A DNA stretch of 7,757 nt from Candidatus Uhrbacteria bacterium CG_4_9_14_3_um_filter_36_7 (GCA_002791255.1 PFWS01000009.1:1400-9156); one strand, 5' to 3'. Shown: positions 1 through 6,878, counted from the first letter of the stretch. A program made the numbers and translations. Notes: a model not told the origin generated them from the letters alone.

Positions 1-83
1 CCATGAAGTTTTATTGTAGAGTTGACTTTAAAAAACTTAGCTTATTTTAGCAAAAATGTCAATACGTCTATATTTAAACCATC
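1..83. other. Non-coding end of window; possible minus-strand promoter for a gene beyond the edge
   Basis: No gene is recognised in these 83 bp after the GT2 stop. On the minus strand there is an exact TTGACA at 57-62, but the hexamer 17 bp downstream (TAAGTT, 34-39) matches the -10 consensus at only 3 positions. The segment is bounded by short inverted ends TTGAC (22-26) and GTCAA (58-62). No convincing terminator follows the GT2 gene, so the cassette may continue past the edge. Confidence 0.25.
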
Positions 84-806
84 TTAATATTTCTCAAGTA
101 GACCATGTTTTTTTAAAATAATTTCTCTGCCTTGCTCATAAGATTTAATCCGCCAAGGGCGCCAATAAAAATAACGCCAAGGAATTTTATAAGCGTATTT
201 AGGAAGCCATTTTGAAATACCCAATCGACCTTTTACATCTAAAATACGAAAGAGTTCATCTGGAATAAAAACACCAATATGCCCTTGTGAAAGCAAACTA
301 AGCCAAATATCCCAATCTTGAAATTTTTTAATATTTTCATCAAATCCTGGAAAATGATCGTGCCGAATAAGAGAAGTAGTATGAATATAATTCATTCGTT
401 CCAAACGAGCTGGATCAAAAGGAAAGCTTGAAAATTTTTTCCAACCAAAACGAAATCGAGAATACACATAACTTACTTCTGGATGACGCTCAATTTTCTC
501 ATACATTTTTTCGAGCATATCTGGACGCATCACAATATCTGCATCACAAAAAAGAACAAAATCTCCACTTGATGCTTCAAAACCACGATTTCTTGCTCGT
601 TGATTTCCTTGATTTTCTTGATTTATCAAAATAATCTTATTTTTAAATGACTCTAGTACTTCAAGCGTTTGATCTGTGGATCCATCATTTACCACAATCA
701 CTTCTTTTGGTTGAAGTGTTTGAAAAAAAATACTTTCAAGGCATTGACCGATTGTTTGCCCATGTTGATAAGTAGGAATAATAACGGAGATAGAAGCAGT
801 TTTCAT
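84..806 (-). CDS. GT2-family glycosyltransferase (GT-A fold)
   Basis: An inverting glycosyltransferase of the GT2 family that uses a nucleotide-sugar and a divalent metal. The 240 residues begin with SVIIPTYQHG (7-16). They carry the donor-binding NDGSTD (40-45), the metal-binding DxD within FCDADI (D88, D90), and a QDWDIWL segment (163-169) whose Asp is positioned like the catalytic base of related enzymes. The C-terminal 40 residues are rich in Trp, Tyr, Lys and Arg, which may help it sit on the membrane surface; no transmembrane helix is evident. The ATG at 806 is embedded in the ATGA overlap with the GT4 gene, so the two are translationally coupled. Donor and acceptor sugars cannot be told from sequence. 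Confidence 0.92.
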   Translation of the reverse strand: MKTASISVIIPTYQHGQTIGQCLESIFFQTLQPKEVIVVNDGSTDQTLEVLESFKNKIILINQENQGNQRARNRGFEASSGDFVLFCDADIVMRPDMLEKMYEKIERHPEVSYVYSRFRFGWKKFSSFPFDPARLERMNYIHTTSLIRHDHFPGFDENIKKFQDWDIWLSLLSQGHIGVFIPDELFRILDVKGRLGISKWLPKYAYKIPWRYFYWRPWRIKSYEQGREIILKKHGLLEKY

Positions 807-1900
807 AAATAATCTTCTAGTTTACTGAATTGTTTTTGAGTCGTAAATTCTTTAAATACACGCTCACGCGCTTGTTTACCAAATTGCTCTCTTTTTACTT
901 TATTTTTACTTAAGACTTCAATAGCCTCACAAAGCTTAGATTGATTTCCATCTTCTACTAATATACCAGTTTGTTCATGAATAACTGCTTCATCCACGCC
1001 CGGTTGTTTGGTGGCAATGGATGGAATTCCGTATGCTGCTGCCTCAATATAGACCATTCCAAACCCTTCGCGGTCAATAGGATCATAGATGGTTGGCATA
1101 ATAAAAATATCAGCTTGTGCGTAAAAATCATGAAGTTTACTATCAGAAATATCACTAAATATCTGCACATGATAGCAAAGATCTAATTCTTCAATCATTT
1201 CTTCTATTTCTCTTCTCATTGAACCATCGCCAACAATCCAATAAACAAAATTTTTATATCCCTTATCGCGCAGACTCGCAAGAGCATACAAAACTCTAAT
1301 ATGACCCTTCCGTTTAACTAATCTACTTACCGTTAAAAAAATAATCTGATCAGTTTGATTAGCTTGTTTTTTTTCTGGTTCAACTTGATCAGTAAATAAA
1401 TAAGGTGGATAAATAGTTAATGTTTTACTTATATCAAAAACTTGTTTGACCTCAGACGAAAGAACATTCGAATTACATACGACAAAATGAGCGCGGCTTA
1501 AAATTTTTTTTAACAACCAAAATTTTCGTGAATTTTGTTTAGCTAAAGCAAGATCAAATCCATGTAAAAAAATAATATATGGTTTATGGGTTATCCAAGA
1601 AGCAATCCATGCAGATGTACCCAAAGGAAGCACATGACTAATAAAAACTATCTCATACATTTTTGATCGCTTTAAAAGTTCTAAGACACTTTTGAGCCAG
1701 TGGGGCCAAATTATTTTATATAATAGCCTTTTACGTTCAATTGAATAAGGGGCTTTTTGATCAAATATTTGTGTGTCCTTACCATTTGAAGCTAAAACAA
1801 ATAGGTGTTTTTGAAAATAATAAGCAAGCCCATGCAAATAACGCGCAACACCTCCTTGACTTGGAGGAAAATCAAGCGTCAAGAGAAGTATTTTTCGCAT
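803..1900 (-). CDS. GT4-family glycosyltransferase (GT-B fold)
   Basis: A retaining glycosyltransferase of the GT4 type, probably cytoplasmic or peripheral on the membrane, adding a sugar from a nucleotide donor to a lipid-linked glycan. The 365 residues form two Rossmann-like halves. The N-terminal acceptor half starts RKILLLTLDFPPSQGGVARY with the GG loop at 16-17. The donor half begins near LTVSRLVKRKGH (189-200), with R193 and K198 placed to bind donor phosphates, then VGDG (223-226) and the E-x7-E motif (E278, E286). The open frame extends to 2014, but the extra 38 residues overlap the flippase gene and are hydrophobic; the ATG at 1900 gives the normal family N-terminus. It overlaps the flippase by 29 bp and the next gene by 4 bp (ATGA). 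Confidence 0.92.
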   Translation of the reverse strand: MRKILLLTLDFPPSQGGVARYLHGLAYYFQKHLFVLASNGKDTQIFDQKAPYSIERKRLLYKIIWPHWLKSVLELLKRSKMYEIVFISHVLPLGTSAWIASWITHKPYIIFLHGFDLALAKQNSRKFWLLKKILSRAHFVVCNSNVLSSEVKQVFDISKTLTIYPPYLFTDQVEPEKKQANQTDQIIFLTVSRLVKRKGHIRVLYALASLRDKGYKNFVYWIVGDGSMRREIEEMIEELDLCYHVQIFSDISDSKLHDFYAQADIFIMPTIYDPIDREGFGMVYIEAAAYGIPSIATKQPGVDEAVIHEQTGILVEDGNQSKLCEAIEVLSKNKVKREQFGKQARERVFKEFTTQKQFSKLEDYL

Positions 1901-3332
1901 AGGGTTTAAAAAATCCCATAAGGGAAAACAAATGCTTCCAATTAAATGAACCTGTAAGAATAAGCAAAATAAAATAAATAAAAAACCCAGAAATAACACT
2001 TGGAATAAAACCAATTATTGGACGGATTTCAAAAACAATAAGTCCCATTACCCATCCACTTAAAAAAATAGGGATAATCATTCGTAAAAAATGCCACCAT
2101 GAAAAATCAGGAAAGATTTTTCGAACTGATATAAGACCAGCTAAAAACATAAAAAAGAAACTTATTAAGGCCGCATAAGAAGCCCCAAGTATACCAAATA
2201 TAGGGATGAATAAAATATTAAAGAATACATTAATAAGCATGGTTACACCCATGATACTAGTTTTTAATGATTGCCGACCAGCTGCATTTAAAAGTGAACC
2301 AATGGGAAAATCAAGAAAAATAGGAATAAGAACAAAAATAAGTGATTGAAGTACAGGTACAGCTTGAAGATAGGCATCTCCGGTTAACTCAATGGCATCA
2401 GAGGCAATCGACCAAATACCAAAACACAAAGGACTTGCTAGCAACATCATATACCAAAATGATCGATCTAAAAGCCGAAGCAGTGATCCTTGATGCTTAT
2501 CAACTAAACGACTCATTTCAGGATAAAGACTTGCAATGAAAGCTAATGGTAAAAACTGAAATGCATAGGTAAATTTGTAGGCAATACTATAAATACCCAC
2601 TTCTTCTTTGCCAAGAAAAAAAGAAATTAAAATCGAATCTGTATAAGAGTAAACCTTCACAAAAATAGCAGATAGAGCAAATGGAAAAGCCATCCAAATG
2701 AGCCTCTTAATAAAAACTCGATCATAAAGCGGAATCAAAATCTCTTTACCCAATCGACCAACCACTTGAAGGGCAGAAAAAATAAGGTTAAAACTACTTC
2801 CAAGAAGCAAGGCAAATACAAGGAAAATGAGGGATGGATAAAAAAATAATATACATACACCCAAAGTGGCTGTTAAAAATTGTCCAAATAACATTCCCAT
2901 TGATTCATAACGTAACAATTGATAGGCTCTTAAGACTCCATAAAAAAAGAGAGAGAATGAATCTAGAACTAAAATAAAAGAGGAAACTGCAATCAAAAAT
3001 CTAGTTAAAGGATCATAGGGAAGAAGCCAAGCAACCAAAAGAGTTATAATAAATCCAAATATTACGAGCGGCATCTTAAAACTTAATGATTTTTGAATAA
3101 AGACCTTAATTTGTGATTTATCTTTTGCTCCTTCACGAATTAAAACAGAAGTTGTTCCAAAATCAGCTATAACAGAGATTATTATCATAATAGAAAGAGC
3201 TAAAAAATAGGTGCCTGTTTTTTCTGGCATCATCATTCTGGCTAAAAATATATAATAAAAAAAAGCAATGGCCTTTTGTCCAACAAATGCTAAAGTTAGG
3301 TAAAATGTATTTCTTGCCACCAGATGACTCAT
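1872..3332 (-). CDS. Oligosaccharide flippase of the Wzx/MOP superfamily
   Basis: This 486-residue polytopic membrane protein resembles polysaccharide biosynthesis flippases (RfbX/Wzx branch of the MOP superfamily), which move lipid-linked sugar units from the cytoplasmic to the outer face of the membrane. By eye there are about 14 hydrophobic segments, near residues 9-31, 41-63, 86-104, 112-133, 147-165, 167-190, 210-230, 245-270, 293-311, 327-345, 359-378, 382-402, 417-434 and 443-461. The N-terminal ARNTFYLTLAFVGQKAIAFF and the GTYFLAL...DFGTTSVLIRE stretch (about 40-67) are typical of these flippases. The start follows a promoter candidate directly. The 3' end overlaps the next gene by 29 bp, supporting co-transcription with the two glycosyltransferases. 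Substrate cannot be deduced; a MurJ role is less likely given the glycosyltransferase context. Confidence 0.88.
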   Translation of the reverse strand: MSHLVARNTFYLTLAFVGQKAIAFFYYIFLARMMMPEKTGTYFLALSIMIIISVIADFGTTSVLIREGAKDKSQIKVFIQKSLSFKMPLVIFGFIITLLVAWLLPYDPLTRFLIAVSSFILVLDSFSLFFYGVLRAYQLLRYESMGMLFGQFLTATLGVCILFFYPSLIFLVFALLLGSSFNLIFSALQVVGRLGKEILIPLYDRVFIKRLIWMAFPFALSAIFVKVYSYTDSILISFFLGKEEVGIYSIAYKFTYAFQFLPLAFIASLYPEMSRLVDKHQGSLLRLLDRSFWYMMLLASPLCFGIWSIASDAIELTGDAYLQAVPVLQSLIFVLIPIFLDFPIGSLLNAAGRQSLKTSIMGVTMLINVFFNILFIPIFGILGASYAALISFFFMFLAGLISVRKIFPDFSWWHFLRMIIPIFLSGWVMGLIVFEIRPIIGFIPSVISGFFIYFILLILTGSFNWKHLFSLMGFFKPYAKNTSLDA

Positions 3333-3341
3333 AATGTAGAC

Positions 3342-3373
3342 TTTATATTAAAACAGAACTGGCTCAAAAGCAA
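3342..3373 (-). promoter_or_regulatory. Promoter candidate for the glycan cassette
   Basis: The strand between the terminator and the flippase ATG carries overlapping -10-like hexamers TAATAT (3345-3350) and TATAAA (3342-3347). TTGCTT (3368-3373) lies 17 bp before TAATAT but matches the -35 consensus at only 3 of 6 positions. Initiation would fall around 3335-3338, leaving a leader of roughly 3-6 nt before the ATG at 3332, that is, an almost leaderless mRNA. Only a promoter here would express the cassette independently of the ribosomal operon. Confidence 0.4.
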
Positions 3374-3385
3374 AAGCTCTAAATT

Positions 3386-3423
3386 AAAATTAAAAACACT
3401 GAGAAATCAGTGTTTTTAATTTT
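3386..3423 (-). terminator. Rho-independent terminator after rpsI
   Basis: Arms 3386-3402 and 3407-3423 are perfectly complementary over 17 bp with a 4-nt loop (TTTC on the minus strand). The stem core is CACTGA/TCAGTG, flanked by A-rich and T-rich sides, so on the minus strand it ends in runs of T. It lies just after the rpsI stop and before the glycan cassette. Because it is symmetric it could also act on plus-strand transcripts, but no plus-strand gene faces it. Confidence 0.9.
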
Positions 3424-3435
3424 GGTGTAGTTCGA

Positions 3436-3852
3436 TTACCGTTTACTCCATTGTGGGGCACGACGGGCTTTTTTAAGACCGTATTTTTTACGCTCTTTTG
3501 AACGTGCATCGCGTGTAAGAAATCCTAATTTTTTTAGGGTTGGACGAAATTCTGGATTTAATAAAATAAGGGTTCTGGCAATACCTAATCGGATACTTTC
3601 TGCTTGTCCTCGCACTCCTCCTCCTTGAACCCAAATATCAAAATCAAATTTCCCTTCTGTTCCTGTAGTGGTAAGTGGAGAAATAATCACTTGTTGAAGT
3701 TCTGGTAAACGAAAACGATCTTTTACATCTATTTTATTAATAGAAATCTTCCCTTCCCCTTTTTCAAAAAGGCGCACTTGCGCAACAGAACGTTTACGAC
3801 GTCCAATCGCACGAACATATTTTTTTTCTTTTTCTTGAACTTGATCGGTCAT
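3436..3852 (-). CDS. rpsI: 30S ribosomal protein S9 (uS9)
   Basis: S9 sits in the head of the small subunit, and its C-terminal tail reaches the P-site tRNA anticodon stem-loop. The 138 residues contain YVRAIGRRKRSVAQVRL (about 12-28), VQGGGVRGQAESIRLGIARTLI (about 74-95), LTRDARSKERKKYGLKKARRAPQ (about 112-134) and end in the invariant SKR tail (136-138). The length is near normal, with a few charged residues added at the N-terminus. It is the last gene of the operon and is followed 12 nt later by a strong terminator. Confidence 0.97.
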   Translation of the reverse strand: MTDQVQEKEKKYVRAIGRRKRSVAQVRLFEKGEGKISINKIDVKDRFRLPELQQVIISPLTTTGTEGKFDFDIWVQGGGVRGQAESIRLGIARTLILLNPEFRPTLKKLGFLTRDARSKERKKYGLKKARRAPQWSKR

Positions 3853-3856
3853 AAAA

Positions 3857-4213
3857 TTACTTGCAAATAAGACGTTTTAAACGAGTGGGGCGGTGTGAAT
3901 TTTTAGGAAGCATCCTAGAAACCGCATCAATTAAAATCTGTTCAGGTTTATTTGCGAAAATGGTCTTAATTGGAATTTCTTTCAAACCACCCGGATATCC
4001 TGAATGATGACGACGAATCTTTTGATCCATTTTTTTTCCTGTAAGGGTTACCTTACTAATAAAATGAACTTCAACAAAATCCCCAATATCAATATTTGGA
4101 CTATAAGCAGGCTTGTGCTTACCTATAAGCAAATGAGCGATGTGACTAGCAAGACGCCCAAGTGGTTGGCCTGTTGCATCAATAATATGTTTTTGACGTT
4201 CTTTATTTACCAT
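3857..4213 (-). CDS. rplM: 50S ribosomal protein L13 (uL13), short form
   Basis: L13 is an early assembly protein of the large subunit. The core is clear: IIDATGQPLGRLASHIAHLLIGKHKPAYSPNIDIGDFVEVHF (about 10-51), VTLTGKKMDQK (55-65), HSGYPGGLKEI (70-80) and a MLPKNSHRPTRLKRL end. At 118 residues it is shorter than the usual 140-150. The N-terminus lacks several residues before the IDATG motif, and the C-terminal stretch of about 20 residues (usually containing an HPH/AQ.P motif) is absent. The gene ends in TAA only 4 nt before rpsI, so this looks like the true end and not a mutation. Confidence 0.96.
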   Translation of the reverse strand: MVNKERQKHIIDATGQPLGRLASHIAHLLIGKHKPAYSPNIDIGDFVEVHFISKVTLTGKKMDQKIRRHHSGYPGGLKEIPIKTIFANKPEQILIDAVSRMLPKNSHRPTRLKRLICK

Positions 4214-4218
4214 ATAAT

Positions 4219-4569
4219 TTAGACAAATTCGATTCGAACCATAGGAGCTGCATCATTTGCTCTGGTTCCTATTTTGCGAATCCGTAAATATCCTCCAGGA
4301 CGAGTTTCATACCTTGGACCTAAAACTTCTAAAACCTTTTTAACTGCTAATTCGGTTGGAAGATACTGCAAAAGTTTACGTCGAGCAGTCAAACTTGGTT
4401 CTTTTCCAACTGTAATCAATCGTTCAACTACTGGTCGAATTGCTTTTGCTTTTGCTTGAGTCGTAGTAACTTTTTCGTATAAGATAATGCTTTCTGCCAA
4501 ATTTTTATACAAAGAGGTACGAGCAGCTTTTTTCCTTCCTAAAATTTTTGTTTTCTTTCGATGACGCAT
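4219..4569 (-). CDS. rplQ: 50S ribosomal protein L17 (bL17)
   Basis: L17 binds domain III of 23S rRNA near the tunnel exit. The 116-residue protein starts with the conserved RHRKKTKILGRKKAAR (compare MRHRK..LGR in the family), continues with LYKNLAESIILYEKVTTTQAKAKAIRPVVERLIT (about 20-53), and closes with GPRYETRPGGYLRIRKIGTRANDAAPMVRIEFV, all typical. The length is normal. It follows rpoA by 5 nt and precedes rplM by 5 nt, with no truA or transporter genes in between as found in Firmicutes. Confidence 0.97.
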   Translation of the reverse strand: MRHRKKTKILGRKKAARTSLYKNLAESIILYEKVTTTQAKAKAIRPVVERLITVGKEPSLTARRKLLQYLPTELAVKKVLEVLGPRYETRPGGYLRIRKIGTRANDAAPMVRIEFV

Positions 4570-4574
4570 ACATT

Positions 4575-5279
4575 TTATGACAAAACAGACATTGGATTTC
4601 CCAATAAAATATCAAAATGGTCGATCAATACTTTTGAGGACATACGAACAGCTTCTTCAGGAGTAATTGTTCCATCTGTTTCAATAGTCATAATCAACTT
4701 ATCATAGTTGGTAATTTCTCCAACACGTGTATTTTCTACCTTATATCCAACATTTTTTACCGGAGAGAAAAGAGCATCAATAGAAATCATTCCAATTTCT
4801 GATTGTGGGCTTTTACGCTCTTCGGTTGGACGAAATCCACGGCCTCGCTCCACAACGATTTCCATATCAAACACAGCTTCTTTATCGGTTAAAGTCGCAA
4901 TCACTAAATCAGGATTAACAATTTCAACATCAGCATTTGGTTCAATAAGTGAAGCGGTTACTACTGTCTCACCTTCGATGTGTAAAGAAAGTTTAACAGG
5001 ATCATCGGTATGCATTTTTAAACGTAACCCCTTCATATTTAAAATAACTTCAAGCATATCTTCCTTTACATTAGGAATCGCCTGAAATTCATGAGAAACT
5101 CCCTTTACTTTTACAGCAGTAACTGCTGCTCCTGGTAAAGAAGAAAGAAGAACGCGTCGTAAAGCATTACCAATTGTGGTTCCATATCCATAAAAACATG
5201 GTTCAACCGTCAAAATCCCCTCATGGATATGACGTCCTTCTTTATAATGAATTTTTGATGGAAGCAAAATTTGTTCCAT
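4575..5279 (-). CDS. rpoA: DNA-directed RNA polymerase alpha subunit, N-terminal domain only (no alpha-CTD)
   Basis: The alpha dimer is the scaffold on which beta and beta' assemble. The 234 residues correspond to the alpha N-terminal domain: GYGTTIGNALRRVLLSSLPG (31-50) is the dimerisation signature, followed by HEFQAIPNVKED (63-74), EIVNPDLVIATL (119-130), ERGRGF (144-149) and VENTRVGEITNYDKL (181-195). Typical bacterial alpha is 310-340 residues, with a linker and a helix-hairpin-helix C-terminal domain that binds UP elements and activators. Here the protein ends at MSVLS in TAA, and rplQ starts 5 nt later. There is no room for that domain and no sign of a frameshift remnant. The start is the conserved one; the upstream bases are pyrimidine-rich, with no Shine-Dalgarno site. 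Confidence 0.97.
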   Translation of the reverse strand: MEQILLPSKIHYKEGRHIHEGILTVEPCFYGYGTTIGNALRRVLLSSLPGAAVTAVKVKGVSHEFQAIPNVKEDMLEVILNMKGLRLKMHTDDPVKLSLHIEGETVVTASLIEPNADVEIVNPDLVIATLTDKEAVFDMEIVVERGRGFRPTEERKSPQSEIGMISIDALFSPVKNVGYKVENTRVGEITNYDKLIMTIETDGTITPEEAVRMSSKVLIDHFDILLGNPMSVLS

Positions 5280-5296
5280 AAGGAAAAAGTTAAAAA

Positions 5297-5914
5297 TTAT
5301 CGTGAGTAAAGCTCAACGATAAGCGTTGGGTCAAAAGGATTTTTTAAATCATCTCCTTCAGGAAATGTAACTACTTTCCCCTTTGCTTCTTTTGTTTCTA
5401 AATGTAGCCATTTTGGAATTTCTTGTTGAGCATTTTTTAAACGCTCTGAAAGAGATTTAACAGGTACTTTATTTTGTTTTAATGGTTGAAAACTAATTTC
5501 ATCTCCTACTTCTACCTGATAGGAAGGAATATTTACTGGTTTTCCGTTCACAAGGATAAACCCATGGTTCACTAACTGTCGAGCTTGTGCGCGTGTTGTT
5601 GAAAAACGCAATCGATAAACAACATTATCTAATCGAAGTTCCAAAAACTGAACCATAAATTCACTGGTATTTCCTTTCTTTTTGAGGGCTTTTTCGAAAT
5701 ATCGTCGAAATTGGCGCTCCATCACGCGATACAAACGTTTTGCTTTTTGTTTCTCGCGCAGCTGTTGCCCATAAATCGATAAATGTGTTCGTTTTTTGGT
5801 TTTTGCTTGAACACCAGGAGGAGAAGGCCTTCGTTTAAACGCGCATTTTTCACGCCCACAAAGAGAAGCACCTTCTCTACGACAAAATTTACATGAAGTC
5901 ATTATACGTGCCAT
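5297..5914 (-). CDS. rpsD: 30S ribosomal protein S4 (uS4), four-cysteine zinc form
   Basis: S4 nucleates assembly of the 16S rRNA 5' domain and in many bacteria represses its own operon. The 205-residue product has an N-terminal four-cysteine site (C8, C11, C19, C24), a central basic helical region, and an S4 RNA-binding domain from about residue 93 (RLDNVVYRLRF, then HGFILVNGKPVNIPSY). The C-terminus is the usual PFDPTLIVELYSR. The frame is open upstream to 6073, but those 53 residues overlap rpsK and are hydrophobic noise; the ATG at 5914 gives the expected MAR start and full family length. The loop between the second and third Cys is about six residues shorter than in common zinc-form S4. 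A Met four codons later (MTSC) is a less likely start. Confidence 0.96.
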   Translation of the reverse strand: MARIMTSCKFCRREGASLCGREKCAFKRRPSPPGVQAKTKKRTHLSIYGQQLREKQKAKRLYRVMERQFRRYFEKALKKKGNTSEFMVQFLELRLDNVVYRLRFSTTRAQARQLVNHGFILVNGKPVNIPSYQVEVGDEISFQPLKQNKVPVKSLSERLKNAQQEIPKWLHLETKEAKGKVVTFPEGDDLKNPFDPTLIVELYSR

Positions 5915-5921
5915 ATAAACA

Positions 5922-6314
5922 TTACATTCGTCGCGGACGACGAGCCCGACAACCATTATGAGGAATTGGAGTTGTGTCCTTAATAGATAATACTTGGAAA
6001 CCATTAGTGTGAAGTGCGCGAATAGCAGAATCTCGACCAGAACCAACACCAGTAACATAAACACGAACATCACGCAAACCCATTTCCGCGACTTTTTCGC
6101 TTAAAAGTTTAATAATCATACCAGCTGCATAGGGAGTTGCCTTTTTAGGACCGCGAAAACCACAATGACCTGCGCTTGACCAAGCTAAAGTATTACCATG
6201 TAAATCAGTCATCGTGATCAAAGTATTATTAAAAGTTGCCTGAATATAAACACAACCTTCACTTACTTGTCGATGTACTTTTGCTTTAGCTGTTTTTGTT
6301 CTTGTTATTTTCAT
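5922..6314 (-). CDS. rpsK: 30S ribosomal protein S11 (uS11)
   Basis: S11 forms the platform of the small subunit near the mRNA exit and the E site. The 130 residues show the family landmarks in order: ATFNNTLITMTD (about 26-37), GFRGPKKATPYAA (about 52-64), VTGVGSGRDSAIRAL (about 88-102) and the closing TPIPHNGCR before an Arg-rich tail. Family members often end in a KKRRRV-like tail; here it is RARRPRRM. Start and length agree with the family; extra N-terminal residues rich in Lys are normal. It ends 7 nt before the rpsD ATG, so translational coupling is likely. Confidence 0.97.
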   Translation of the reverse strand: MKITRTKTAKAKVHRQVSEGCVYIQATFNNTLITMTDLHGNTLAWSSAGHCGFRGPKKATPYAAGMIIKLLSEKVAEMGLRDVRVYVTGVGSGRDSAIRALHTNGFQVLSIKDTTPIPHNGCRARRPRRM

Positions 6315-6326
6315 AAATCAAATTAT

Positions 6327-6713
6327 CTACGTCTTGGTCAAGGCCCGACGACCACTTCCCATGGTTTGTCGTCTATTTCCACGAACCGTTCGGGTATTTG
6401 TTTTTGTCTTTTGTCCTCGAAGCGGTAAGTGTTTTATATGACGAGTTCCACGATAACTTCCAATTTCTTTTAATCGTTTAATATTACCTAGAACCTCGCG
6501 TCGAAGATCACCCTCTACTTTAAATTGTTTCTCAATACATTCACGGATTTGATGAATCTGTTCTTCAGAAATATCTTCTAAACAAGCTCGTTCATTTACT
6601 CCAACGGATAATAAAACTTCTTTGGCACGCGAACGTCCAACTCCATAAATATCTGTTAGAGCAATGGTGAGTTGTTTTTTGGGTGTAATAGTAACTCCGG
6701 CAATTCTTGACAT
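6327..6713 (-). CDS. rpsM: 30S ribosomal protein S13 (uS13)
   Basis: S13 lies in the head of the small subunit and contacts the P-site tRNA and the large subunit through inter-subunit bridges. The 128-residue product starts with SRIAGV, carries the helix-turn-helix-like LTDIYGVGRSRA segment (about 20-31), the GSYRGTRHIKHLPLRGQKT core (about 87-105), and a basic RTVRGNRR tail contacting tRNA and rRNA. The length is slightly above the usual 115-125 residues. The ATG at 6713 matches the conserved N-terminus. Upstream there is only a weak AAGA, not a convincing ribosome-binding site. It is followed by rpsK after 12 nt. Confidence 0.97.
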   Translation of the reverse strand: MSRIAGVTITPKKQLTIALTDIYGVGRSRAKEVLLSVGVNERACLEDISEEQIHQIRECIEKQFKVEGDLRREVLGNIKRLKEIGSYRGTRHIKHLPLRGQKTKTNTRTVRGNRRQTMGSGRRALTKT

Positions 6714-6728
6714 ATTTCTTATATGAGA

Positions 6729-6842
6729 TTATCCCTGACGTTGTTTGTGTCGTGGATTTTTACAGATAACAACTACCCGACCCTTTCGACGAATCAGGTG
6801 ACAATCTCGACATCTTTTTTTAACTGAAGCACGTACTTTCAT
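6729..6842 (-). CDS. rpmJ: 50S ribosomal protein L36 (bL36), zinc-ribbon type
   Basis: This 37-residue gene gives the complete bL36 pattern: it begins MKVRASVKKRCRDC, continues with RRKGRVVVIC, and ends with the usual KQRQG. The four zinc ligands of the C+ form are present at C11, C14, C27 and H32 (C-x2-C-x12-C-x4-H). L36 is the smallest protein of the large subunit and binds 23S rRNA. It sits between infA and rpsM, its classic position, 36 nt after infA and 15 nt before rpsM. The start at 6842 gives the exact family length. No Shine-Dalgarno site is seen; the upstream bases are a T-run. Confidence 0.96.
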   Translation of the reverse strand: MKVRASVKKRCRDCHLIRRKGRVVVICKNPRHKQRQG

Positions 6843-6845
6843 AAT

Positions 6846-6873
6846 AAAAAAAAGTCTTTCAGGAGACTTCCCC
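6846..6873 (-). terminator. Terminator-like hairpin between infA and rpmJ (attenuator candidate)
   Basis: On the minus strand AAGTCT (6864-6869) pairs perfectly with AGACTT (6852-6857) across the loop CCTGAA, and a run of T continues to 6846. Four preceding G residues (6870-6873) could extend the stem by G-U pairs. The shape is that of an intrinsic terminator, but the stem is only 6 bp of mixed composition and rpmJ starts 4 nt after the T-run. Partial termination, RNA processing or control of rpmJ translation are all possible, as is no role. Confidence 0.35.
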
Positions 6874-6878
6874 TTTCA

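Noticed and set aside
22..62. Terminator after the GT2 gene
   Set aside because: TTGAC and GTCAA at the ends are only 5 bp with more than 30 nt between them, and the inner sequence pairs over just three or four bases; not a credible hairpin.
1901..2014. GT4 protein with a hydrophobic N-terminal anchor starting at 2014
   Set aside because: The 38-residue extension is the shadow of the flippase's last membrane segment in another frame. Family members start at MRKILLLTLDFPP.
3361..3380. Repeat-rich motif with two AAAAGC copies before the flippase
   Set aside because: It is a short direct/mirror repeat in AT-rich spacer, with no pairing potential and no known site similarity.
4708..5085. Plus-strand open frame of 125 codons opposite rpoA
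   Set aside because: It is fully antisense to conserved RpoA, its protein is low-complexity Ser/Thr/Ile-rich without any recognisable motif, and rpoA's codon pattern explains the open frame. The shorter plus-strand frames elsewhere are rejected for the same reason.
5915..6073. Extended S4 start inside rpsK
   Set aside because: The 53 extra residues are hydrophobic and lie over conserved S11 coding sequence. The ATG at 5914 gives the canonical MAR start and 205 residues.
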